Source: Betaproteobacteria bacterium (GTDB lineage: Bacteria > Pseudomonadota > Gammaproteobacteria > Burkholderiales > Thiobacillaceae). From it: a stretch of DNA of 34,295 nt. A program made the position numbers and the translations under genes. Below the pieces are notes generated by a model. The model had not been told where the DNA came from, ran no database searches, and saw only the letters and a list, made by a program, of their open reading frames with translations. Each line of letters begins with the position of its first letter. Within the stretch, counting starts at the first letter, position 1. The stretch spans positions 1 through 34,295 of the forward strand of contig JAGUXX010000247.1 of assembly GCA_020061585.1 (NCBI GenBank). Reading direction: 5' to 3'. Positions 18,906 through 26,018 of this stretch are shown in pieces.

Positions 18906-19024
18906 GACGATCCAGGCGGCGGGGATGCACAGCGGTTGCGCGCGTTTCACCTTGCGCCCCCTTGCGTTCCATTTTCGAGAAATGCGCCGGGGCGAGCGGC
19001 GGTCAGGCGCCGCGCTTGAGTTCT
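18906..19024 (-). pseudogene. degenerate duplicate of the 3' part of pit
   Basis: This stretch aligns with pit at about 16412-16560 (codons near 457-506). It includes the identical 20-mer GTTCCATTTTCGAGAAATGC followed by GCCGGG. A deletion of roughly 15 bp and many substitutions have destroyed the frame. It abuts the maturase remnant on one side and the DoxX gene stop on the other. It looks like the scar of a duplication or recombination event. Confidence 0.8.
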
Positions 19025-19029
19025 GCTGG

Positions 19030-19500
19030 TCAGCCGGCGAAGCGACGCGCGATCCAGTGATCCAGACTCAGCTTGCCCGGCCCGGACAGCAGCAGCGGCA
19101 CGAACATGACCAGATAGATCAGCGGCAGCTTGTAGCCGTTGTCGGAGACGTTGTAGCCATTGCCGGCATGCACGCTGACCCAGGCGACGACAGTCAGGAT
19201 GATCAACGAGATGCTGGCGAAACGGGTGCCCAGACCCAGCACCAACAGCACCGGGCCGATCAACTCGGTCCAGGTGGAAAGCTGCCAGCTTATTTCCGGC
19301 GGAACCAGATGAAATGGAAATGGAAACTGGTCCTGGATATCGCCGAACCAGTTTTCACCATTCAGCTTCTCGACGCCCGCTTGCCAGAATTCATAGGCCA
19401 ACAGAAATCTCAAGCCGAGTGGCGCGATCCATGCGCCGATTGCGCTCAAACCGCCGAAAGTGTTGCGGGTAACGTGGGTTGCATTCGCTATCAGGTTCAT
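19030..19500 (-). CDS. DoxX-like membrane protein of the metallophore operon (HvfD/BufD type)
   Basis: A 156-residue inner-membrane protein with four to five helices. DoxX family wording is visible at LRFLLAYEFWQAGVEKLNG and WTELIGPVLLVLGLG. Genes of this kind are the usual last member of bufferin/HvfA operons, where the membrane protein is thought to help with export or redox chemistry; its exact job is not settled. ATG 19500 overlaps the bufC-like stop (ATGA) with GGAG upstream, so translation is coupled. A pit-derived scar begins directly after its stop. Confidence 0.85.
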   Translation of the reverse strand: MNLIANATHVTRNTFGGLSAIGAWIAPLGLRFLLAYEFWQAGVEKLNGENWFGDIQDQFPFPFHLVPPEISWQLSTWTELIGPVLLVLGLGTRFASISLIILTVVAWVSVHAGNGYNVSDNGYKLPLIYLVMFVPLLLSGPGKLSLDHWIARRFAG

Positions 19501-20279
19501 TGATCTCTCCAGGTGCCAAGCAGGGCGCCCCGTGCGCGCAAATCGCGCAGCAGTTCGCCGCCAAATTGCAGGAATGTTTCATGCTGCGTCGGATTATTTT
19601 GGCCAGCCAAATGCGCCAACGCTTCACGCCCGGTCGGCTGCTGATCGCGCAGCATTGTCAGCAAGCGGGCCGCCAGCGGATTCAGCAGGATGAAACGGAC
19701 TTCATCCCGGTTTTCGTCGCGCTCATCGCGAAACAACAGATAGCAATAGCTTGCGCCATCCGCCGCCCGCGGCTGGAAACGCGGGCCGATGCGATGCACC
19801 GGATAGCGGTAGCAAGCCAACCGCGCGCTCGGGCGCGGCGCCGGGCGCCCGCGCAGCAGGTCGCCGTTGGCATCGATGGCGGCGGGATCGACTTCTTCCG
19901 GCGCGATCGACACCGCCAGTTCCAGCCATTCGTAATGCATGAATTCGGGCAGAAACGGCGGCGCCGGAAACTCCGCCGCGCCCCGCGCGCGCATCCAGTC
20001 GAGAAAAGCTTTCGGAATGTCGCGGAACAACGGCGAGTGGCTACGGTGTTCGCTGAAGAAGCGGCGCACGCTCTGTCGCCACAGCCTGGCCCCGAGCAAC
20101 TTGCGGGTGACCGGATAGCAACTCAGCAAGAAGCCCTCCAGATTGTTGAACAGCAGTTCCTCGTACACCCGCATGCGTCTGGCCGATGCGCCGGGCGGGC
20201 GCGCGGCCTGCTTGGGGTTGCGGATGCGGGCGGCAAAAGCCGCCTGATAGGCGGTGAAGGTCATCGTCTCAGGCGGCAT
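19497..20279 (-). CDS. DUF2063/HvfC-type RiPP maturation partner
   Basis: A 260-residue protein of the DUF2063 (HvfC/BufC) family, which forms a complex with the DUF692 maturase and delivers the precursor peptide. The N-terminal domain (about 8-100) has the family pattern RMRVYEELLFNNLEGFLLSCYPV and FLDWMR; the C-terminal domain (about 120-255) is the peptide-recognition part. ATG 20279 lies inside the last 11 bases of the DUF692 gene; a second ATG at 20264 (MTFTAYQAAF) is also possible. Its stop overlaps the DoxX start. Function follows from family and neighbours, not from catalytic residues. Confidence 0.88.
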   Translation of the reverse strand: MPPETMTFTAYQAAFAARIRNPKQAARPPGASARRMRVYEELLFNNLEGFLLSCYPVTRKLLGARLWRQSVRRFFSEHRSHSPLFRDIPKAFLDWMRARGAAEFPAPPFLPEFMHYEWLELAVSIAPEEVDPAAIDANGDLLRGRPAPRPSARLACYRYPVHRIGPRFQPRAADGASYCYLLFRDERDENRDEVRFILLNPLAARLLTMLRDQQPTGREALAHLAGQNNPTQHETFLQFGGELLRDLRARGALLGTWRDQ

Positions 20280-21219
20280 GACACAGTTCCCCTTCCGTCA
20301 TGCCCGCGCGGGCGGGTATCCAGTCCGCACGGCGGACGCCGATTGAAAGTGGTTCAGGGGGACACTCTGGATTCCCGCATGCGCGGGCATGACGTTGAGT
20401 TGTATGGGTCTGCATTTGACGAATTTGCCCCACTTCCGGCAGCAGTTCGGCCAGCGGCGGAATGTTGAAATCGCGCTCCAGCAGCGTCGGCCGCGTGCCG
20501 ATGCGGGTATAGGTGTGGTCGAGCAGTTGCCATACCGGGTCGATCACCGCCGCGCCGTGGGTGTCGATGATCAGATCTTCGGCTTCCTGGTAATGCCCGG
20601 CCATGTGCAGGTAAACGATGCGCTCGGCCGGCATCGCGTCGATGAAGGCGCGCGGGTCGAAGCGATGGTTGACGCTATTGACATAGACGTTGTTGACGTC
20701 GAGGTGCAGATCACAATCCGCTTCATCAAGTACGGCGCGGATGAAGTCGATCTCGCGCATCTCGGCGATCGCCGGCGCGACATAGTAGGAGGCGTTTTCG
20801 ATCGCGATGCGGCGTTCGAGAATGTCTTGCGTGCGCCGGATGCGCGCCGCGACATGACGCACCGCGTCACCGGTAAATGGAATCGGCAGCAGGTCGTAGA
20901 GGTGGCCGTCATCGCCGCACCAGGACAGGTGTTCGGTGAACAGGTCGATACGGTATTCGTCGAGAAAACGCTTCACGCGTTGCAAGAACTGTTCGTCCAG
21001 CGGCGCCGGCCCGCCCAGGTTGAGCGACAAGCCGTGCGCGACGAGCGGCCGGCGCTCGGCAAAGTGGTGCAGATCGCGGCGACGCGAGCCGCCCATCTCC
21101 AGCCAGTTTTCCGGAGCGAGTTCGAAGAAGTCGATGGCGGCGGAGCGGTCGGCCTTGAGGTCGGGAATGAGTTCCCGCCTCAGGCCGAGGCCCGCGCCAT
21201 GCAGTGAGGATGCACGCAT
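20269..21219 (-). CDS. DUF692 multinuclear iron oxidative maturase (HvfB/BufB type)
   Basis: A 316-residue TIM-barrel enzyme of the MNIO family. Related enzymes use two or three iron ions to turn Cys-containing motifs into oxazolone/thioamide or thiooxazole groups. Metal-ligand regions are present: FFELAPENWLEMGG, HGLSLNLGG, TEHLSWC, IAIENASYY, HLDVNNVYVNS, LHMAGH and IIDTHG. The domain ends near residue 275. The last 40 residues (from RHARACGNPEC) are encoded by an inserted palindromic repeat and are not family sequence. It follows the precursor gene after 18 bp and overlaps the next gene by 11 bp. Confidence 0.92.
   Translation of the reverse strand: MRASSLHGAGLGLRRELIPDLKADRSAAIDFFELAPENWLEMGGSRRRDLHHFAERRPLVAHGLSLNLGGPAPLDEQFLQRVKRFLDEYRIDLFTEHLSWCGDDGHLYDLLPIPFTGDAVRHVAARIRRTQDILERRIAIENASYYVAPAIAEMREIDFIRAVLDEADCDLHLDVNNVYVNSVNHRFDPRAFIDAMPAERIVYLHMAGHYQEAEDLIIDTHGAAVIDPVWQLLDHTYTRIGTRPTLLERDFNIPPLAELLPEVGQIRQMQTHTTQRHARACGNPECPPEPLSIGVRRADWIPARAGMTEGELCHAA
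20297..20393. repeat. 97-bp inverted repeat inside the 3' end of the DUF692 gene
   Basis: Arms 20297-20323 (starting GTCATGCCCGCGCGGGCGGG) and 20367-20393 (ending CGCGGGCATGAC) are inverted 27-mers with about three mismatches. This is the common bacterial 'tcatgcccgcg...atccag' type of dispersed repeat. It is read in frame as the extra C-terminal tail of the maturase. Confidence 0.85.
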
Positions 21220-21237
21220 GGTCGGTCTGCCGCGGGT

Positions 21238-21603
21238 TTACTTCTTGCCGCCGCACTTGCCCTCGCCACATTTGCCTTCCTTGGCTTTGGCCTTGCTGCC
21301 ACCACATTTTCCTTCACCACACTTGCCTTCCTTGGCCTTGGCATCGGATGAGGCCTTATCGCCACCGCACTTGCCTTCGCCACACTTGCCCTCTTTGGCT
21401 TTAGCCTTGGCGCCGCCGCATTTGCCCTCGCCACATTTTCCCTCTTTGGCCTTGGTATCGGCGGCGGCGACCATATAGCCGCTGTTCAGGCTTTGCATGG
21501 CGAACGGATTGCCGCTTGCAGCTTGAGCGTAACCGGCGATGCCGGCGGCTGCGCCTATGGTTGCGGCAAGGGCGATGGTCAGATGGGTATTACGTGCATT
21601 CAT
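21238..21603 (-). CDS. bufferin/HvfA-type RiPP metallophore precursor with eight EGKCG motifs
   Basis: A 121-residue exported precursor. The signal peptide is MNARNTHLTIALAATIGAAA with cleavage near AQA-AS (residue 28/29). A short spacer (29-50) follows. The low-complexity tail carries eight EGKCG motifs in four pairs: Cys 57/62, 74/79, 95/100 and 112/117, separated by lysine/alanine spacers. Homologous EGKCG proteins are modified by DUF692 enzymes and then bind copper in the envelope. TAGGAG seven bases before the ATG sets the start. It is the first gene of the four-gene operon continuing to 19030. The paired-motif layout is more extended than a minimal precursor. Confidence 0.9.
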   Translation of the reverse strand: MNARNTHLTIALAATIGAAAGIAGYAQAASGNPFAMQSLNSGYMVAAADTKAKEGKCGEGKCGGAKAKAKEGKCGEGKCGGDKASSDAKAKEGKCGEGKCGGSKAKAKEGKCGEGKCGGKK

Positions 21604-21692
21604 GGTATGTCTCCTAAGGTCATTGCATAAGCCCGGATGGGCGGTTCATGACGATGCCGCCCGTGCCGGAAAATGGCCTGATTCAGCATCGC

Positions 21693-21799
21693 TCAGCGTT
21701 TGGTCGGCGCGCCGGTCAATTCCTGACAAAAATCTTCAAGATATTTTTCATTCCTGTTTGAACGCCACTCTTCAACGCGACGGTGACTTGTGCGAGTCC
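21693..21799 (-). pseudogene. short C-terminal coding relic upstream of the precursor gene
   Basis: A stretch without stops, with no start of its own, ends at a TGA at 21693 and reads EEWRSNRNEKYLEDFCQELT then GAPTKR. Its DNA at 21700-21737 resembles the ECF sigma gene at 24624-24661: TTGGTCGGCG, eight variable bases, then AATTCCTGACAAA. In both, the frame is the same (EDFCQEL versus EDICQEL). It is cut off upstream by a palindromic repeat. It may be a relic of a sigma-like or unknown gene, or a coincidence. Confidence 0.3.
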
Positions 21800-21801
21800 T
21801 G

Positions 21802-21875
21802 GGCGCCTGTCGGACTTTCCCCGCTTATACCCCCCGGGACGATGCGGCCGACGATTCCAAAGTCCGACAGGCGCC
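21802..21875. repeat. 74-bp inverted-repeat element, GCCTGTCGGACTTT family, copy 2
   Basis: GGCGCCTGTCGGACTTT (21802-21818) and AAAGTCCGACAGGCGCC (21859-21875) are perfect 17-bp inverted repeats. The inner CCCCGCT and CCCCCCGGGAC and the GATTCC next to the right arm match copy 1, so this is a shortened version. It lies between the GGDEF/EAL gene and the metallophore operon. The rest of the 303-bp gap (21604-21906) should hold the operon promoter. Confidence 0.85.
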
Positions 21876-21906
21876 TGGTTTCACGGCCAGCGGAATCGAG
21901 CCCGAT

Positions 21907-24180
21907 TCACGCTTGAAGTGCCGCGATGTCGCGGCCGAGCAGGATTTCCATTGCCGAACTGTCGAGGGGGCGGCTGAAGTAATAGCCCTGGATTTCTTCA
22001 CACCCCGTAGCGCGCAGGAATTCCAGTTGCCCCGGCGTCTCCACGCCTTCGGCGATGACGCTCAGGTTCAGGCTATGCCCCAGTTGCACCACGCTTCGGA
22101 CCAGGGCCGCATCACCGGGATCGCTTTCCAGATTCCGTACGAAGGACTGGTCCACCTTGAGCTTGTCGATGGGCAGGCGGCGCAGATAAGCCAGAGAGGA
22201 ATAACCGGTACCGAAATCGTCGATCGAGATGCATGCACCGAGGTCCTTCATCGCGCGCAACATCCTGACCGAGCGCTCAACGTCATCCATCGCCATGCTT
22301 TCGGTGACTTCCAGTTCCAGGTATTGCGCGGGCAGGCCGGTATGGGTCAGCACCCGCGCGATGTCCCGCGCCAAATCCTCGGTGACAAACTGGCGGGCGG
22401 AAAGGTTGATTGCCATGGTGATGCGCGGCAGACCCGTCGTATGCCAGGCTTGCGCCTGGGCACATGCCGTTTCCAGAACCCAGACGCCGATCGGCGCGAT
22501 GAGTCCGGACGCTTCGGCGAGCGGGATGAATTGGGCTGGCGAAATCAATCCCCGAATTGGATGCCGCCAGCGCAGCAGGGCTTCCACGCCGACGATGCGC
22601 AGGCTCGCCACGTCCACCTGCGGTTGATACTGAATGAACAGTTCATTGCGTTCGAGCGCGTGGCGAAGATCGCTTTCCAGCGCAAGCCGCTCGACGGCCT
22701 GGATCGACAAATCCCGGTCATAGGCCCGATAACCACCGCCGCCACGTTGTTTGACTTGTTGCAGCGCGCGGTCGGCATGGCTGATCAGATTAACCGCGTC
22801 GCCATCATCGGTGGGAAACAGACTGGCGCCGATGCTCACCCCGAGAAAGAAAGCCTGGTTTTCCGCATGGATGGGCGACTCGAAATCACGCGCGATCTTT
22901 CGCGTGATCAGTTCCGGCGACTGATCCGATTCCAGGCACGGCAGCAACAGGCCGAATACGGCGCCCTCGAATCGGTATAGATGCGCGTTCGAGCATAGAT
23001 CGGCGCAATCCGCCAGCGCACGCAGCAATCGCCGGGCGACAGCCTGCAACAGTTGATCCGCGACGCCATGACCGACGCCATCGACAATGGCCCGCAGTCG
23101 GTCGATGCTGAGCAACACGACCGCGCCCATCCTGCCGCTGGCGAGTTGCCGGCGGATATCCTCGATAAAACGGCGGCGGTTGGGCAGATCGGTCAAGGGG
23201 TCGTGTTCGGCCAGATATTCCATGCGCCGCTCCGCTTCCTTGCGTCCGCTGACATCGACCAGATAGGCGTTGAAGCACTCGAAATCATGCAGATATTGCA
23301 GGGTCGTCTCGTATTCCCGGCCCAGTGCGGTGTAATTCCATTGGCGGGTTGCCTGCCCCCGCGCGAGCATTTCCGCAAGTCGCGCGGATGAGTCCCAGGG
23401 AAACAGCAGGGTCAGCGGGCCGCTGCCGTACCCCAGGGCGGCCAGCGTCGAATGCGCGGCCGGGTTGGCGTACAGCACGCCGCCAGTCACATCGAGATTC
23501 AATACCGGGTTCGGGTTGCGCTCGGCGAACATGGACAGACGCCGGCGCTCCCGCGCGCCGACAAGATAACTGTTGATGAAGTAGCCGGCGGCGATGGCCA
23601 GCAGCAACATCGCGCCGCTGTAGAAAAGCACCGTCCAGTTGATCGTGTCGACGCGCATGTGCGCGGCGTTTGCCCTGCTATCGACGCGACCGCGCACTTC
23701 CTCGGCCAGCCTGTCCAGGTTGGCATTGATCACCAGTGCCTTGCGGCTGATTTCCTCCAGCAAGGTGCGCGCCGCATCCCAGTCGACCTGCCTGGCGACC
23801 AGAACTCGATCCAGTTCCAGAGCAAGCTCATCGACCTGTCGGTTGAGGTCATCGAGCACGAGCAAACGCGGATGCCCCGGGAAATCCTGGCCTACCTTGG
23901 CGCCCAGTTCTTCTGTAAGTCCAAGATTGCGCCGCCAGCGCAATTGAAAACGTGCGCGGTCTGTGGTGGCGTAATACTCGTAAAGAACCGGCTCCCGCTC
24001 CACGACATTGGCACGCAGCCTGGAAAGGCTGGCGAGGATGGGCAGATCCCGCTCGATCAGCGCCACGGTTTCGCCGTAGAGCGCACGGCTGTCGTGGTAG
24101 ATCTTGATCGAGAAACCGGCGCTCAATGCCAGCAGCAGGCCATAAACGCCGAGGGTGTAATAACGATTCCGCTTGGACAT
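21907..24180 (-). CDS. membrane GGDEF/EAL cyclic-di-GMP protein with degenerate GGDEF site
   Basis: A 757-residue sensor/phosphodiesterase. Two helices (8-27, 183-205) bracket a periplasmic helical domain. A PAS-like region (215-310) and a GGDEF domain (322-485) follow. Where GGDEF should read G-G-D/E-E-F the sequence has FEGAVF (404-409), so cyclase activity is unlikely. The EAL domain (497-750) is intact: EALLR at 533, NLSARQF, LELEVTES, DDFGTGYSSLAYL at 654 and EGVET at 711. It probably degrades c-di-GMP, with the GGDEF part as a regulatory module. ATG 24180 has AAGGAG upstream. It lies between the sigma/anti-sigma pair and the metallophore operon, all on one strand. Confidence 0.92.
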   Translation of the reverse strand: MSKRNRYYTLGVYGLLLALSAGFSIKIYHDSRALYGETVALIERDLPILASLSRLRANVVEREPVLYEYYATTDRARFQLRWRRNLGLTEELGAKVGQDFPGHPRLLVLDDLNRQVDELALELDRVLVARQVDWDAARTLLEEISRKALVINANLDRLAEEVRGRVDSRANAAHMRVDTINWTVLFYSGAMLLLAIAAGYFINSYLVGARERRRLSMFAERNPNPVLNLDVTGGVLYANPAAHSTLAALGYGSGPLTLLFPWDSSARLAEMLARGQATRQWNYTALGREYETTLQYLHDFECFNAYLVDVSGRKEAERRMEYLAEHDPLTDLPNRRRFIEDIRRQLASGRMGAVVLLSIDRLRAIVDGVGHGVADQLLQAVARRLLRALADCADLCSNAHLYRFEGAVFGLLLPCLESDQSPELITRKIARDFESPIHAENQAFFLGVSIGASLFPTDDGDAVNLISHADRALQQVKQRGGGGYRAYDRDLSIQAVERLALESDLRHALERNELFIQYQPQVDVASLRIVGVEALLRWRHPIRGLISPAQFIPLAEASGLIAPIGVWVLETACAQAQAWHTTGLPRITMAINLSARQFVTEDLARDIARVLTHTGLPAQYLELEVTESMAMDDVERSVRMLRAMKDLGACISIDDFGTGYSSLAYLRRLPIDKLKVDQSFVRNLESDPGDAALVRSVVQLGHSLNLSVIAEGVETPGQLEFLRATGCEEIQGYYFSRPLDSSAMEILLGRDIAALQA

Positions 24181-24247
24181 GGCAAACGGGCTCCTTGAAC
24201 TACACGGATACTCGATAGACCTGGCCGGCATGGAAGCCGGCGCGGGC

Positions 24248-24529
24248 TTAATGGGGATGGTCGTGGGTTTGACTGTTCCGCTCGGCCAACGCCTTGCGGA
24301 TGCGTTCACGCGCCTCGGGGGGGAATCCGCTGCTGTCAGTCTCGTCCTCGGCGCGCTTGCCCAGCATCCGCAGGGCTTGCCGCAGCAAGGTCATCTGACG
24401 CTCGAAGCGGCGGCAACTGACGCACATCCAGAGATGCATCCGCAAGCTCCAGCGTTCCCGGAAGCCCAATGGGCGTTCCTGGTTTTCCGAGATCAAGTGG
24501 CTTGCATCCTTGCATGTCAGCATGTTCAT
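24248..24529 (-). CDS. zinc-finger (ZAS-type) anti-sigma factor candidate
   Basis: A 93-residue (or 91, if the second Met at 24523 is used) cytoplasmic protein with an HLWMCVSC motif (H-x3-C-x2-C) preceded by a Cys near the N-terminus, the zinc anti-sigma pattern. There is no membrane helix, so it would sense stress in the cytoplasm through its zinc site. The start lies directly after the sigma stop (TGAATG), so the pair is co-translated. The C-terminus is acidic then His-rich (THDHPH), which might bind metal. By position it should hold the ECF sigma factor inactive. Confidence 0.82.
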   Translation of the reverse strand: MNMLTCKDASHLISENQERPLGFRERWSLRMHLWMCVSCRRFERQMTLLRQALRMLGKRAEDETDSSGFPPEARERIRKALAERNSQTHDHPH

Positions 24530-25126
24530 TCACCTCTGGGCGGCCTGCATTGCGTTACCGACCCAATTTCTGTCGAGACACCGCCGGAGCCCCAAACGGG
24601 TCCGATACAGCATCGTCCAAAGGTTGGTCGGCGTAATCGCCAATTCCTGACAAATATCTTCCGTATTTTCTTCCATCACCTCGCGCAGCAGGAAAAGTCG
24701 CGCCAGACGGGGGGGCAAGGCATCCATGCAGCGTTGCAGGATGATCATGAATTGGCCACGCTCCAGCAATTCTTGCGGATTACCCCAATCGGACAACTTG
24801 TGTTGCCAGCGACCATCGGAAGCGAAGTTGTCGGAGTCCTGCATTTCATCCGCATCGGCCAGATCATCCGCTTCGTCCAGTTGCACCTCGCGCGCGTCGT
24901 GCCTGAACATATCGATGATCTTGTGCTTGAGTATGCCGATCAGCCAAGTCCGCGCCGATGCGCCGCCGGAAAAACGGTCGCGCGCCTGTAACGCGGCGAG
25001 CAAGGTTTCCTGCACCGCCTCCTCGGCTTTGTGCTGGTCGCGGGTATGCACCAGCGCATATTTGTAGAGCGCTGCGCCATGCTCATCCAGCCAGGTTTCC
25101 GGTGAGCCCAGAATGCTGTCGGTCAT
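24530..25126 (-). CDS. ECF sigma factor
   Basis: A 198-residue group-4 sigma-70 factor. Region 2 (about 12-75) has HKAEEAVQETLLAALQARD and ARTWLIGILKHKIIDMFRH. Region 4 (about 130-185) has LPPRLARLFLLREVMEE and TPTNLWTMLYRTRLGLRRCL. GAGAAGG before ATG 25126 sets the start, although the frame is open further upstream. Upstream on the minus strand is GGGAACTAAATCACC, a plausible GGAACT-type -35 element for autoregulation. It is followed at once by a zinc anti-sigma candidate. The likely regulon includes the divergent cytochrome and perhaps the metallophore operon; that is inference. Confidence 0.9.
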   Translation of the reverse strand: MTDSILGSPETWLDEHGAALYKYALVHTRDQHKAEEAVQETLLAALQARDRFSGGASARTWLIGILKHKIIDMFRHDAREVQLDEADDLADADEMQDSDNFASDGRWQHKLSDWGNPQELLERGQFMIILQRCMDALPPRLARLFLLREVMEENTEDICQELAITPTNLWTMLYRTRLGLRRCLDRNWVGNAMQAAQR

Positions 25127-25308
25127 ATGCCTTCTCCTCTCGCGCGAATGATTCTTCATGTGAATTCGGACGCGGTGCGCGGCGATTATGAACCAATCGG
25201 TCCTGAATAGGTGATTTAGTTCCCGAAATGATTTGTCAGGAATTCGAACCCGCATCGACCAACCAGCGGCACCCGATTTTTTCTGGGCGAAACCGATGGA
25301 GATCAATC

Positions 25309-25920
25309 ATGCCAACCAGTTCCAGACTTTTTTCGCAACGCCTGCTTTGTGTCGCGCTCTCGACGGTCGGTCTGCCGGCTTTCAGCGCCGGATTCATTGT
25401 CAATGGCCCAGGCACGCCGACGCCGCGCCCCGCCAACCCCGCCAACAACCCCTGGCTGAACTACCCCACCCACTATGGCAGTGGCGCAAGTGTCCACAAT
25501 TTCAGTGATGCCGTATCGCCGGACAGCTTGGCCAGCATGAACCGCTTCATGAAGCTGAATGAAACCGAGCGCCTGGCTGTCATGCGCCAGGGCGAGCAAG
25601 GCGCCCTGGCGCGCGGGCAGGCGCTGTTCAACGATGCGCGTTTGGGCAGCAGCGGACTCAATTGCGCGGCTTGCCATCCCAATGGCGGCACGGCAGGCGG
25701 CAAGGTCGGCATCGGCGAACATGAGGTCGCCATCCCGTCACTACAGGATGTAGCGCAACGCTACCCGAGCTACAAGCCGCTCAACGACCGGGTCATCACC
25801 CAAACCGAGATGCAGAACAATTGTGTAGCGCTGTTTCTCAAGGGCAAACCGCTTGCCACGGGCACCAGGGAAGCGGCGGATCTGACCTACTACGTCGGCA
25901 GCTTCAGGCGCCAGCCTTGA
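25309..25920 (+). CDS. periplasmic monoheme cytochrome c
   Basis: A 203-residue secreted cytochrome. The signal peptide is MPTSSRLFSQRLLCVALSTV with cleavage near FSA-GF. One haem-binding CAACH motif (Cys119, Cys122, His123) is present; Met168 in TQTEMQNN is a likely sixth ligand. The C-terminal wording FLKGKPLATGTREAADLTYY resembles SoxX/TsdA-like sulfur cytochromes, but identity is not certain. GGAGA lies six bases before ATG 25309. It diverges from the ECF sigma gene, with a shared 182-bp promoter region. No partner such as soxA is nearby. Confidence 0.85.
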   Translation: MPTSSRLFSQRLLCVALSTVGLPAFSAGFIVNGPGTPTPRPANPANNPWLNYPTHYGSGASVHNFSDAVSPDSLASMNRFMKLNETERLAVMRQGEQGALARGQALFNDARLGSSGLNCAACHPNGGTAGGKVGIGEHEVAIPSLQDVAQRYPSYKPLNDRVITQTEMQNNCVALFLKGKPLATGTREAADLTYYVGSFRRQP

Positions 25921-25983
25921 TGCCGTCGCTGCCGCGTCTTGCATCGATACAAGCCATGTCTGTTGCATCCCGCCAGAAATTCT

Positions 25984-26008
25984 TTGACATTGTGAACCAG
26001 ATGGTCCA
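25984..26008 (+). promoter_or_regulatory. TTGACA -35 box overlapping operator-like palindrome of the tetR gene
   Basis: TTGACA (25984-25989) is followed by TGAACC-AGAT-GGTCCA (25993-26008), a near-perfect inverted repeat. The same design recurs twice before the next gene, suggesting autorepression by the TetR protein. Confidence 0.55.
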
Positions 26009-26018
26009 CAAACACCTT

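Noticed and set aside
21238..21480. Repetitive DNA of the EGKCG region considered as a CRISPR or satellite array
   Set aside because: The repeats are in frame, codon-varied and encode a known precursor motif. Spacing follows the protein, not a DNA repeat unit.
22283..22465. Small frames within the GGDEF/EAL gene
   Set aside because: They lie wholly within a conserved coding region and lack their own ribosome sites.
25232..25244. TTTGTCAGGAATT shared by the cytochrome leader, the bufferin leader and the sigma gene, considered as an ECF promoter element
   Set aside because: One of the three copies is inside the sigma coding sequence, and distances and strands to starts differ. Coding similarity explains two of them better.
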